A stretch of DNA of 9,017 bases from Bacteroidota bacterium (GCA_003973505.1 QNXT01000075.1:1-9017); one strand, 5' to 3'. Counted from the stretch's first letter, positions 1 through 6,232 are shown. Numbers and translations are program-made. The notes: generated from the letters alone by a model not told the origin.

Positions 1-1
1 A

Positions 2-931
2 AAGATATATAACGAAATTGAAAATCAGTTTCGTTCGTCTGGAAATAAAATTATTGGTTTTTTAAATGTGAATGAAAATGGTGAATATCTATTGGAAAAG
101 CATGTTCCCCATTTGGGATCCTATAAAGAAGCTAATAAAATAATAGATGAGTACCAAATTGAGGAGGTAATTATTGCGATTGACCCCTCTGAACATGATA
201 AAATACGTTCTATAATTACCATTCTTGGAAATAGCAATATTATTATCAAGGTAATACCCGATATGCATGATATGCTTTTGGGCTCAGTAAAAATGACTTC
301 CATTTTTCAAGCTCCATTAATCCAAATTTCACCAGGAATAATGCCTCATTGGCAGGTGGTATTGAAAAGAGTTATGGATATAGGGATTTCAAGCATTGCA
401 GTAATTATTTTATCTCCAGTTTATTTAGTTACGGCACTTTTAATAAAACTGGGTTCAAAAGGCCCAATTTTTTATTCGCAAGAACGTATCGGCATCAATG
501 GCAAACCATTTATGATGCTAAAGTTCAGAACAATGGTTGAAAATGCCGAAGCAAACGGGCCACAGCTTTCATCTGACAATGATCCACGGATAACCAAGTT
601 TGGTCGTTTTATGCGTAAGGTTCGTTTGGACGAAATTCCTCAGTTTTTTACCGTACTAAAAGGCGATATGTCTTTAGTAGGCTATCGTCCGGAACGACAG
701 TATTTTATTGATCAAATAGTAGAGAAAGCGCCACACTATAAGCTACTCTTAAAGATAAAACCGGGAATCACATCATGGGGCCAAGTTAAATTTGGTTATG
801 CTTCTACCGTGGACGAAATGATTGAGCGTCTAAAATACGACATTCTTTATATCGAAAACATGTCCATTGCTGTCGATATTAAAATAATGATTTATACAGT
901 ATTAATTGTTTTTACCGGGAGGGGAAAGTAA
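2..931 (+). CDS. Polyprenyl-phosphate sugar-1-phosphate transferase, 5'-truncated by window edge
   Basis: Membrane enzyme expected to move a sugar-1-phosphate from a nucleotide sugar onto undecaprenyl phosphate, the first step of exopolysaccharide, capsule or O-antigen assembly. The frame is open to the left edge: 22 codons precede the GTG at 68 and read like the family's N-terminal nucleotide-binding-like domain, so the GTG is not taken as the start. Counting from the codon at position 2 (309 residues seen), the end of that domain is followed by a hydrophobic segment at about 125-149, then the bacterial sugar transferase domain: KFRTM at 174-178, the Asp-Glu pair in RLDEIPQ at 210-211 (positions 629-634), GDMSLVGYRPE near 221-231 and KPGITSWGQV at 253-262. 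The usual GPRP is GYRP here, a variant I believe is common in this phylum. The N-terminal membrane helices are probably outside the window. Family is clear; the sugar is unknown. Confidence 0.93.
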   Translation, partial: KIYNEIENQFRSSGNKIIGFLNVNENGEYLLEKHVPHLGSYKEANKIIDEYQIEEVIIAIDPSEHDKIRSIITILGNSNIIIKVIPDMHDMLLGSVKMTSIFQAPLIQISPGIMPHWQVVLKRVMDIGISSIAVIILSPVYLVTALLIKLGSKGPIFYSQERIGINGKPFMMLKFRTMVENAEANGPQLSSDNDPRITKFGRFMRKVRLDEIPQFFTVLKGDMSLVGYRPERQYFIDQIVEKAPHYKLLLKIKPGITSWGQVKFGYASTVDEMIERLKYDILYIENMSIAVDIKIMIYTVLIVFTGRGK

Positions 932-949
932 TTTGCTTTCTTGAAATAT

Positions 950-1288
950 TTACAAATACCCCAATTCCAATTGCGCTTCTTCACTCATCATCGATTTGTC
1001 CCATGGAGGGTCGAAAGTAAGTTGCACATCAGCTTCTGATATTCCTGGTATCGCAGCAATACGCTCACGTACTTCATTTACCAATGAGTCGGCTACTGGG
1101 CAATTCGGACTTGTTAATGTCATTACAACATGTCCTACTGCTTCCGGATCCACTTCAATTTCATAAATCATTCCCAATTCGTAAATATCCACAGGAATCT
1201 CCGGGTCATAAACGGTTTTTAAAGCATTCATTATATCGGTTTCCAACTCGGTCATTTCCGGAGGAGTCAGTTTTTTTTGTTCACTCAT
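950..1288 (-). CDS. sufT: DUF59/MIP18-family Fe-S assembly protein (SufT-like), last gene of the suf operon
   Basis: A 112-residue single-domain protein of the MIP18/DUF59 family, of the kind found at the end of SUF operons and thought to help mature or transfer Fe-S clusters. Family hallmarks are visible: DPEIPVDIYELG at 28-39, TSPNCPVAD at 59-67 with the conserved cysteine C63, and FDPPWDKSMMSEEA at 92-105. Length is normal for the short stand-alone form. Start is ATG at 1288, 56 bp after the sufE stop, with an A/T-rich leader and no Shine-Dalgarno sequence. Codons 4-6 contain an A8 run (1271-1278). It converges on the sugar transferase with an 18-bp gap. The symbol follows usage for stand-alone DUF59 proteins; the exact biochemical role is inferred from context. 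Confidence 0.9.
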   Translation of the reverse strand: MSEQKKLTPPEMTELETDIMNALKTVYDPEIPVDIYELGMIYEIEVDPEAVGHVVMTLTSPNCPVADSLVNEVRERIAAIPGISEADVQLTFDPPWDKSMMSEEAQLELGYL

Positions 1289-1344
1289 AATTCTATATTT
1301 TAATATGCTAAATACTACGAAATTATAGCAGTATCAGGTATTTT

Positions 1345-1773
1345 CTATTTTTGATTTTCTTTTGTTTGATACACTAATGCGTAAAGTCGAATTTGCTTTA
1401 TCATGGAGTTTAAACCATTTGAACGCGTTGGTGAAAGATGGGATTTTAAGCCGATTTTTTCTAAAAATGACAAATCATAATCGAGAATTTCGGAAGGCTT
1501 ATGCCCACTTAAAACACGGATTAATAAATATACGATTCCTTTGGTAATAATGGCATCACTATCCGCCTTGAAATACACCTTTCCATCTTTGTATTCGGAA
1601 GTAAGCCATACTTGCGACTGACAACCACTAATTAAATACTTGGACGTTTTATATTCATCGCTTAAACCTTCCAGTTCTTTTCCTAACTCAATGATATAAT
1701 CATATTTATCAAGCCAGTTGTCGAACATTTCAAACTCTTCAACAACTTCATTAGCTTTCTCTTGTATTGTCAT
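1345..1773 (-). CDS. sufE: SufE cysteine desulfuration protein
   Basis: Sulfur-acceptor partner of SufS: it takes the persulfide from the desulfurase cysteine and passes it to the SufBCD scaffold in the cytoplasm. The 142-residue protein has the usual SufE length and fold pattern. The acceptor cysteine is C51 in GCQSQVW (50-56), the same position as in E. coli SufE. Also visible are the following strand region (WLTSEYKDGKVYFKADSDA) and the helical GIVYLLIRVLSGHKPSEI region. Start is ATG at 1773, 59 bp after the sufS stop. Its place directly after sufS supports pairing as the two-component desulfurase. No sufU is seen. Confidence 0.96.
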   Translation of the reverse strand: MTIQEKANEVVEEFEMFDNWLDKYDYIIELGKELEGLSDEYKTSKYLISGCQSQVWLTSEYKDGKVYFKADSDAIITKGIVYLLIRVLSGHKPSEILDYDLSFLEKIGLKSHLSPTRSNGLNSMIKQIRLYALVYQTKENQK

Positions 1774-1832
1774 AATTATTTCGTGTTTATCTTAATAAAA
1801 CTAAGCTTAATATTATTATCTATCCTATTTAA

Positions 1833-3050
1833 CTACGCAAACATCTTTTTCAATCGACTTATTGAGATAATAAGTTTGTCTATTTCTTCTTTCGTATTAT
1901 AAAAGGCAAATGCCGCTCGTATTGTTCCCGAAATACCAAATCGTTTCATCAAGGGTTGTGCGCAATGGTTTCCCGTACGTACAGCAATTCCCAATTGGTC
2001 TAAAATGGTTCCGGCATCATAATGATGAATATCCTCAAAGATAAATGAAATTACCGATGCTTTATTCTCGTTCGTTCCAATAATTCTTAAATTCTCAATT
2101 TTCGAAAGCTCCTGAGTGCCATAATCAAGAAGTTCTTTTTCGTGATCCTCAATTTCTTCCAAGCCCAAATCGGTAATATAATCGATGGCTGTAGCTAATC
2201 CCAAAGCTCCTGCCACATTAGGCGTTCCCGCTTCAAACTTAAAAGGCAATTCGTTGAATGTAGTACGTTCAAAACTCACATTCTTTATCATTTCGCCACC
2301 CGTTTGATAAGGTGGTAACTTTTCAAGCCATTCTTCTTTTCCATATAAAACACCGATGCCCATAGGTGCAAAAAGCTTATGCCCTGAAAACACATAAAAA
2401 TCGCAATCGAGTGCTTGCACATCTACTTTGGTATGCGAAACACCCTGCGCTCCATCAATAAGAATAGGAATATTCTTTTCGTGAGCCAGCTTGATTATTT
2501 GTTCAATGGGGTTGATGATACCCATTACGTTGGATATATGGGCAATAGCAACCATTTTGGTTTTATCGCTAAGCAAATTCTCATAAGCTTCCATATCCAG
2601 AGAGCCATCATCAAAAACTGGCACCACTTTCAGATGCGCCCCTTTTTCTTCACAAGCCATTTGCCAAGGCACGATATTGGCATGATGCTCCATCTCGGTA
2701 ACAATAATCTCATCACCCTCATTCAAAAATTTCTTACTAAAACTCGATGCTACAAGATTAATGGATTCTGTGGTTCCTTTTGTAAAAATTACTTCTTTGA
2801 CGCTTGCTGCATTAATAAATTTACGAACCGTTTCCCTGGCTTCTTCATGTCGGCTCGTTGCCTCTTGACTCAAATAATGTACTCCACGATGCACATTGCT
2901 ATTTTCATTTTCGTAATACTCTTGCACACGTTGTATTACAACATCGGGTTTTTGTGTAGTTGCTCCATTATCGAAATACACCAATGGCGAATCATGTACC
3001 ATTTGGTTTAGTGTTGGGAATTCGGATCTTATTTTCTTTATATCTAACAT
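1833..3050 (-). CDS. sufS: SufS cysteine desulfurase (class V PLP enzyme)
   Basis: PLP-dependent desulfurase converting L-cysteine to L-alanine plus an enzyme-bound persulfide, the sulfur source for Fe-S assembly. At 405 residues it matches the group II desulfurases. Key residues are present: the PLP-stacking histidine in EMEHHANIV (H122/H123), the cofactor aspartate D199 in LIDGAQ, the Schiff-base lysine K225 in FSGHKLF, and the catalytic cysteine C363 in RTGNHCAQP. Spacing agrees with E. coli SufS. Start ATG at 3050 gives the usual N-terminus (MLDIKKIRSEFP). The leader is odd: a cassette inverted repeat ends only 7 bp upstream, so the ribosome landing site lies partly in inserted DNA. No internal break was seen. 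Confidence 0.97.
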   Translation of the reverse strand: MLDIKKIRSEFPTLNQMVHDSPLVYFDNGATTQKPDVVIQRVQEYYENENSNVHRGVHYLSQEATSRHEEARETVRKFINAASVKEVIFTKGTTESINLVASSFSKKFLNEGDEIIVTEMEHHANIVPWQMACEEKGAHLKVVPVFDDGSLDMEAYENLLSDKTKMVAIAHISNVMGIINPIEQIIKLAHEKNIPILIDGAQGVSHTKVDVQALDCDFYVFSGHKLFAPMGIGVLYGKEEWLEKLPPYQTGGEMIKNVSFERTTFNELPFKFEAGTPNVAGALGLATAIDYITDLGLEEIEDHEKELLDYGTQELSKIENLRIIGTNENKASVISFIFEDIHHYDAGTILDQLGIAVRTGNHCAQPLMKRFGISGTIRAAFAFYNTKEEIDKLIISISRLKKMFA

Positions 3051-3057
3051 ATTGATG

Positions 3058-3075
3058 GCCGCGAATGCGCGAATA
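3058..3075. repeat. Inverted repeat, sufS-side end of the GxxExxY cassette
   Basis: The 18-bp sequence GCCGCGAATGCGCGAATA is the exact reverse complement of 3508-3525. It lies 1 bp beyond the GxxExxY stop codon (3077-3079) and 7 bp upstream of the sufS ATG. Within it, CGCG-AATG-CGCG can form a small 4-bp hairpin. The match was read directly base by base; the role as a mobile-element end is inferred. Confidence 0.93.
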
Positions 3076-3076
3076 T

Positions 3077-3499
3077 TTAGTTCTTACTATTGTTATTCCA
3101 CTCTTCCAGTTTTCTATCTAAAACAATACGCTTATAATCTAATTTCGGTTCTCCAAAATTAACTAATAATCCAAGTTTATTCTGCGAAACTTTTAAGTAA
3201 TTAATTACTTGAGCAAAAAATTCTTTTGGCATACCTGAAGCTGATTTTACTTCAAGTATAATTTTATCGTAAATAACAAAATCTGCATAGAAATGATGAG
3301 GCAAAACAATATCCTTATAGGTAACTGTATATTTCTTTTCTCTTTCGAAAGGGATATTTGCCTTTTTGAATTCGTATTCAAGAGCATCCTTATATACAAT
3401 CTCAAGAAAGCCCGCCCCCAAATTATTATGTACTTCCATACAAATTCCTATGGCCTTATAGCTTTCTTTTTGATATATTAAATCTGTCATAACCTGCAT
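3077..3499 (-). CDS. GxxExxY-family protein (PD-(D/E)XK nuclease-like fold)
   Basis: A 140-residue protein of the GxxExxY family, whose cellular role is not known to me. The name motif is G30-FL-E33-IV-Y36 in LGAGFLEIVYKDAL. Further along are D73 in YADFVIYD, E83 and K85 in ILEVKSA, and Q97 in FFAQVINYL, the order E...D...ExK...Q expected of a PD-(D/E)XK nuclease core. Catalysis has not been shown here. No signal peptide or membrane segment is visible, so it is probably cytoplasmic. ATG at 3499 is used; M4 (ATG at 3490) gives MTDLIYQKES, the more typical family N-terminus, and could be the true start. It is 80 bp after the sufD stop and 26 bp before sufS, and I see no promoter of its own, so it is probably read with the suf mRNA. 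It is bounded by inverted repeats and looks like an insertion. Confidence 0.88.
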   Translation of the reverse strand: MQVMTDLIYQKESYKAIGICMEVHNNLGAGFLEIVYKDALEYEFKKANIPFEREKKYTVTYKDIVLPHHFYADFVIYDKIILEVKSASGMPKEFFAQVINYLKVSQNKLGLLVNFGEPKLDYKRIVLDRKLEEWNNNSKN

Positions 3500-3507
3500 T
3501 TTTTATT

Positions 3508-3525
3508 TATTCGCGCATTCGCGGC
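3508..3525. repeat. Inverted repeat, sufD-side end of the GxxExxY cassette
   Basis: TATTCGCGCATTCGCGGC is the exact reverse complement of 3058-3075. It ends 8 bp upstream of the GxxExxY ATG. Unlike its partner it continues into a 15-bp palindrome (3516-3530: CATTCGC, G, GCGAATG), so the sufD-side end can form a strong local hairpin that the sufS-side end cannot. Confidence 0.93.
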
Positions 3526-3579
3526 GAATGTAATATTAGGAATGAGAATAACGAAGCCATTGGGTCTCTTTTGCGGTCG

Positions 3580-4992
3580 CTACACCTTCGACATATCAAT
3601 TTCAAATACCAAAGGTTTATCCGGGTCAGCACACTGAATAGAGCATTGGTCGCAGGCCGAAAGTTCGCCTTTCAAACGACGTGTGACCAAGTCATGCGAA
3701 TATTCACGCAATGAGGGTAATTTTATTTTATTTACCACCTCACCTACAAAAGCTAACATCAACAACATCTTAGCATTACGTTCACAAATTCCACGTTGCA
3801 TAATATAAAACATCGCTTCTTGATCAAGCTGTCCTACGGTTGCACCATGACTACATTTCACATCATCAGCATAAATTTCTAAGAATGGATGCGCATCAAT
3901 TTTTGAGGTGTTGGTCAACTGTATATTATGATTGTTTTGGAAAGCAAGGGTCTGTTGTGCATCTTGACGTACCAACACATGACCATTGAAAACCGACTTT
4001 GCAAAATCGTCGGCAATACCCTTAAAAGTGGTGTTGCTTGTACAATTAGAAACCGCATGGTCGATATACACATGATTGTCAACAAACTGATAGCCATCAA
4101 CCAAATAAAGCCCCATTACATCGGCATTTCCCCCACGACCATTCAGCAATACATTGGTGTCGTTACGCACCAAGCCTCCATTCAAAACCGTAGTATTACT
4201 ACTGAAATTGGTATCGGCTTCTTGATGAACAAAAGTATTGGTAAGTATCACCGCATCTTCGTCCTTATTCTGCAATTTATAATAATCAAGATTGGCACCC
4301 TGGTCTAAGAATATCTCGGTCACCGAGTTGATTAAACTATTCTTAAATTCAACAGAATCATCACAATGCACTAATTTCAGATGGGCATTTTTACCGAGAA
4401 TGACAAGATTTCGAGTATTTACAAATTCGTGCTTCTTCGAATTGATGATATTCACCATCTGCAAAGTACGTTCTTGCTCTACTCCATCAGGAACATAAAT
4501 AAAATAGCCATCACTAAAAAAAGCAGAGTTCAAGGCAATTAAACCATTCTTTTCATTGGAAACATATTTTCCGTAATGCTTCTCAAAAAGCTCGGGATAT
4601 TTGGTCATGGCCGCCTTTAGCGAGCCTACGATAGTACCATTATCATACACCTTAAGGAAATCGGTTCCATCTTGCCACCAGCCATTTACCTGTGTATAGA
4701 GATCCGTGTCGAATTGATTAATCTCGCAAGTAAAAAAGTCGCGAATATTATCCTCAGCGAGTTTACGACCAAGGTTCAAATCATAATCCTTGCTCAGCAC
4801 TTTGGATAAATCGGTTTTACGCCAAGCCTCTAAATTGCGAGAGGGAAAACCCAGTTCTTTGAATATATCAAGAGCTTTGCGTCTTTTGTTTTTTACATAG
4901 TCGCTATCGCCTTCGGCAAAAGTATCGAAATGCTGCTCAAATTGTTTGAGAAGCTCATTCTTTAATTCTACCGCAATTTCTTTTTGTCTCAT
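3580..4992 (-). CDS. sufD: SufD, Fe-S scaffold complex subunit
   Basis: Beta-helix partner of SufB in the SufBC2D scaffold that assembles Fe-S clusters. At 470 residues it is in the range for the family. The N-terminal helical part carries a typical SufD motif (GFPSRNLEAWRKTDLS, 48-63). The beta-helix core includes LIALNSAFFSDGYFIYVPDG, related to the SufB sequence at the same place. The C-terminal core has EIYADDVKCSHGATVGQLD with C380 and H382; a histidine here corresponds to the one implicated at the SufB-SufD interface in E. coli. The last 25 residues hold three cysteines, CDQCSIQC (C447, C450, C454), absent from E. coli SufD as I recall it. Start ATG at 4992; the 273-bp gap from sufC is unusually wide. 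Confidence 0.96.
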   Translation of the reverse strand: MRQKEIAVELKNELLKQFEQHFDTFAEGDSDYVKNKRRKALDIFKELGFPSRNLEAWRKTDLSKVLSKDYDLNLGRKLAEDNIRDFFTCEINQFDTDLYTQVNGWWQDGTDFLKVYDNGTIVGSLKAAMTKYPELFEKHYGKYVSNEKNGLIALNSAFFSDGYFIYVPDGVEQERTLQMVNIINSKKHEFVNTRNLVILGKNAHLKLVHCDDSVEFKNSLINSVTEIFLDQGANLDYYKLQNKDEDAVILTNTFVHQEADTNFSSNTTVLNGGLVRNDTNVLLNGRGGNADVMGLYLVDGYQFVDNHVYIDHAVSNCTSNTTFKGIADDFAKSVFNGHVLVRQDAQQTLAFQNNHNIQLTNTSKIDAHPFLEIYADDVKCSHGATVGQLDQEAMFYIMQRGICERNAKMLLMLAFVGEVVNKIKLPSLREYSHDLVTRRLKGELSACDQCSIQCADPDKPLVFEIDMSKV

Positions 4993-5028
4993 TACTTATG
5001 AAGTTTTACTTTCATTAATACTGTTTTG

Positions 5029-5118
5029 TCAGTGTTTCTTAAAATCAAAAACAGATTCCAAAACATTGGTTTTTTGTTTTATCGTGTCACTAAACACGCT
5101 TATATTTGACTCTTTCAT
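5029..5118 (-). CDS. Doubtful 29-codon ORF in the sufC-sufD spacer
   Basis: ATG at 5118 opens 29 codons ending in TGA at 5031-5029, 36 bp before sufD. The peptide starts MKESNISVFS and ends VFDFKKH. It is polar and matches nothing I recognise. It overlaps the end of another short frame in a different phase. It may be noise, a small operon-borne peptide, or the tail of a decayed gene. Confidence 0.15.
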   Translation of the reverse strand: MKESNISVFSDTIKQKTNVLESVFDFKKH

Positions 5119-5254
5119 GGTCACGTTTACTTAGCTGCTTTTCTAAAGCACGAATAAATATCGTTAAGGTCGAGGCAGTTGAAGATTTGGTATTTGGGAA
5201 TTTACCATAGTAAATGACTAAATAGCAAATCGAAACTAACGAAGAGATTAGCAA
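5090..5254 (-). CDS. Doubtful 54-codon ORF (TTG start) just after sufC
   Basis: TTG at 5254 begins 54 codons ending in TAG at 5092-5090, starting 11 bp after the sufC stop. The first 16 residues (LLISSLVSICYLVIYY) are hydrophobic enough for one membrane segment, and the last 20 are strongly basic (RALEKQLSKRDHERVKYKRV). That arrangement suits a single-span micro-protein. However, it has no ATG, no clear ribosome binding site and no recognised homologue, so chance is the simpler reading. Confidence 0.15.
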   Translation of the reverse strand: MLISSLVSICYLVIYYGKFPNTKSSTASTLTIFIRALEKQLSKRDHERVKYKRV

Positions 5255-5265
5255 TATTTAGCTTG

Positions 5266-6027
5266 CTAATTGAGTTCTTCGCCAAGCTCTTCCTTAATCC
5301 AATCATAACCCTTGTCTTCCAACACCAAGGCCAAGCTTTTATCTCCTGTTTTCACAATGCGACCATTATACATAATATGCACAAAATCAGGCACGATATA
5401 ATCTAACAATCGTTGATAGTGTGTAATAACAACCGTTGCATTCTCAGGTGTTTTCAATTTGTTTACACCATTAGCCACAATTCGTAAAGCGTCAATATCC
5501 AAACCAGAATCGGTTTCATCCAAAAATGCCAATTTGGGTTCCAACATGGCCATTTGGAAAATCTCGTTTTTCTTCTTTTCTCCTCCGGAAAAGCCCTCAT
5601 TTACCGAACGACCAGACAGTTTTGATTGTAATTCAACCAACTTCTGCTTTGATTTCATAAACTTTAGAAACTCACCAGCCGACATGGGTTTTTCACCACG
5701 GTATTCACGAATTTCATCAATGGCAGTACGCATAAAATTCGTCATGCTTACTCCGGGAATTTCCACTGGGTATTGAAATCCCAAGAATATTCCGGCACGA
5801 GCACGGTCTTCAACGGGCATTTCCAAAAGGTTTTTTCCTTCGAAGATAATTTCGCCTTCGGTAACATCGAAAATCTCGCGACCTGCAATTACTGAAGCCA
5901 AAGTACTTTTACCTGTTCCATTAGGTCCCATAATAGCATGAACTTCTCCTGCATTTATCTCCAGATTCAAGCCTTTTAGGATTTCTTTTCCGTTTATGCT
6001 AACGTGTAAATTCTTTATTTGTAACAT
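5266..6027 (-). CDS. sufC: SufC, ABC-type ATPase of the Fe-S scaffold
   Basis: Soluble ABC ATPase that drives conformational change in SufB-SufD during cluster assembly; despite its ABC fold it is not a transporter. The 253 residues have all ABC motifs: Walker A GPNGTGKST (34-42), Q-loop Q85 in FLGFQYPVEIPGV, signature FSGGEKKKNEI (146-156), Walker B KLAFLDE ending in E171, D-loop SGLD (174-177) and H-loop H203. The FQYPVEIPGVS stretch and the GEKK(K/R)NE form of the signature are SufC-specific. Start ATG at 6027, 205 bp after the sufB stop; that spacer carries repeats. The stop lies inside a small hairpin. Confidence 0.97.
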   Translation of the reverse strand: MLQIKNLHVSINGKEILKGLNLEINAGEVHAIMGPNGTGKSTLASVIAGREIFDVTEGEIIFEGKNLLEMPVEDRARAGIFLGFQYPVEIPGVSMTNFMRTAIDEIREYRGEKPMSAGEFLKFMKSKQKLVELQSKLSGRSVNEGFSGGEKKKNEIFQMAMLEPKLAFLDETDSGLDIDALRIVANGVNKLKTPENATVVITHYQRLLDYIVPDFVHIMYNGRIVKTGDKSLALVLEDKGYDWIKEELGEELN

Positions 6028-6090
6028 TTTATTCTTGTTTTATTTGGTTGAACCTTTTTATTGGTTCAGTTTCTTTATTAATTTATCTCA

Positions 6091-6139
6091 ATCCCCCTGC
6101 CTAACACTTTCCAACGCACCCCCCTTTGCTAAGGGGGAT
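6091..6139. repeat. C-run/G-run hairpin element in the sufB-sufC spacer
   Basis: CCCCCTT (6120-6126), loop TGCT, AAGGGGG (6131-6137) form a perfect 7-bp hairpin. A second C run, ATCCCCC (6091-6097), can instead pair with GGGGGAT (6133-6139), so two pairings compete for one G run. The pattern resembles dispersed CCCCCTT-AAGGGGG repeats that I recall from Bacteroidota and other genomes. It is not followed by a T run in the transcript, so it is not called a terminator. Confidence 0.6.
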
Positions 6140-6180
6140 ATTTCCCTCCGAAAAAGGATGAACTCAAATTTTTTAGCGTC

Positions 6181-6232
6181 CTTCGACATGCTCAGGATTC
6201 AGCTTGACGAATGGTAGCTGAGCCTGTCGAAG
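6181..6232. repeat. REP-like palindrome directly after sufB
   Basis: CTTCGACATGCTCAG (6181-6195) and CTGAGCCTGTCGAAG (6218-6232) are inverted repeats with one mismatch in 15. An inner 4-bp stem ATTC/GAAT (6197-6200, 6209-6212) gives a two-tier hairpin. The palindrome begins at the very next base after the sufB TAG (6235-6233). The sequence resembles a REP-like family I recall from many genomes. In the transcript it is followed by GACGC and an A run, so it is more likely an mRNA-stability or dispersed repeat element than an intrinsic terminator. Confidence 0.75.

Larger units (their letters stand above)
3058..3525 (-). mobile_element. Candidate non-autonomous cassette: GxxExxY gene bounded by 18-bp perfect inverted repeats
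   Basis: This 468-bp unit consists of an 18-bp inverted repeat, one reading frame that fills nearly all the interior (8 bp before its ATG, 1 bp after its stop), and the matching repeat. It separates sufD from sufS, genes usually adjacent in this phylum, and encodes nothing related to sulfur or iron. No transposase is present, so any movement would depend on a protein elsewhere or on the cassette's own PD-(D/E)XK-like protein. No clear target-site duplication was found. The repeats and ORF are seen; mobility is inference. Confidence 0.6.
4993..5265. other. Long sufC-sufD spacer without a recognised gene
   Basis: This 273-bp stretch separates two genes that are normally close. I found no known gene, RNA or named repeat. 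It contains short hairpins: an 8-bp stem ATTAGCAA/TTGCTAAT (5247-5254, 5263-5270) overlapping the sufC stop, and TGCTTT/AAAGCA (5136-5141, 5145-5150). None is followed by a T run in the direction of transcription. Two overlapping short minus-strand reading frames occur and are listed separately at low confidence. Confidence 0.6.

Noticed and set aside
68..931. GTG at 68 as the start of the sugar transferase
   Set aside because: The frame is open to the window edge and the upstream codons fit the family's N-terminal domain, so the gene begins outside the window.
932..949. Bidirectional terminator between the converging sugar transferase and DUF59 genes
   Set aside because: No inverted repeat of useful length is present in the gap or its immediate edges.
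2415..3011. 198-codon plus-strand frame inside sufS
   Set aside because: Antisense shadow of a clear SufS coding region; its translation has no recognisable domain.
3049..3537. ATATT as a target-site duplication of the GxxExxY cassette (3049-3053 and 3533-3537)
   Set aside because: The two copies are at unequal distances from the inverted repeats (4 and 7 bp) and are short AT-rich words likely to match by chance.
3928..4308. 126-codon plus-strand frame inside sufD
   Set aside because: Antisense shadow of sufD, with no family resemblance or leader of its own.
5247..5270. Terminator at the end of sufC
   Set aside because: The 8-bp AT-rich stem overlaps the stop codon and lacks a following U run.
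6181..6232. Intrinsic terminator after sufB
   Set aside because: The hairpin is strong, but in the direction of transcription it is followed by GACGC and an A run, not a U run; sufC and the rest of the operon follow.
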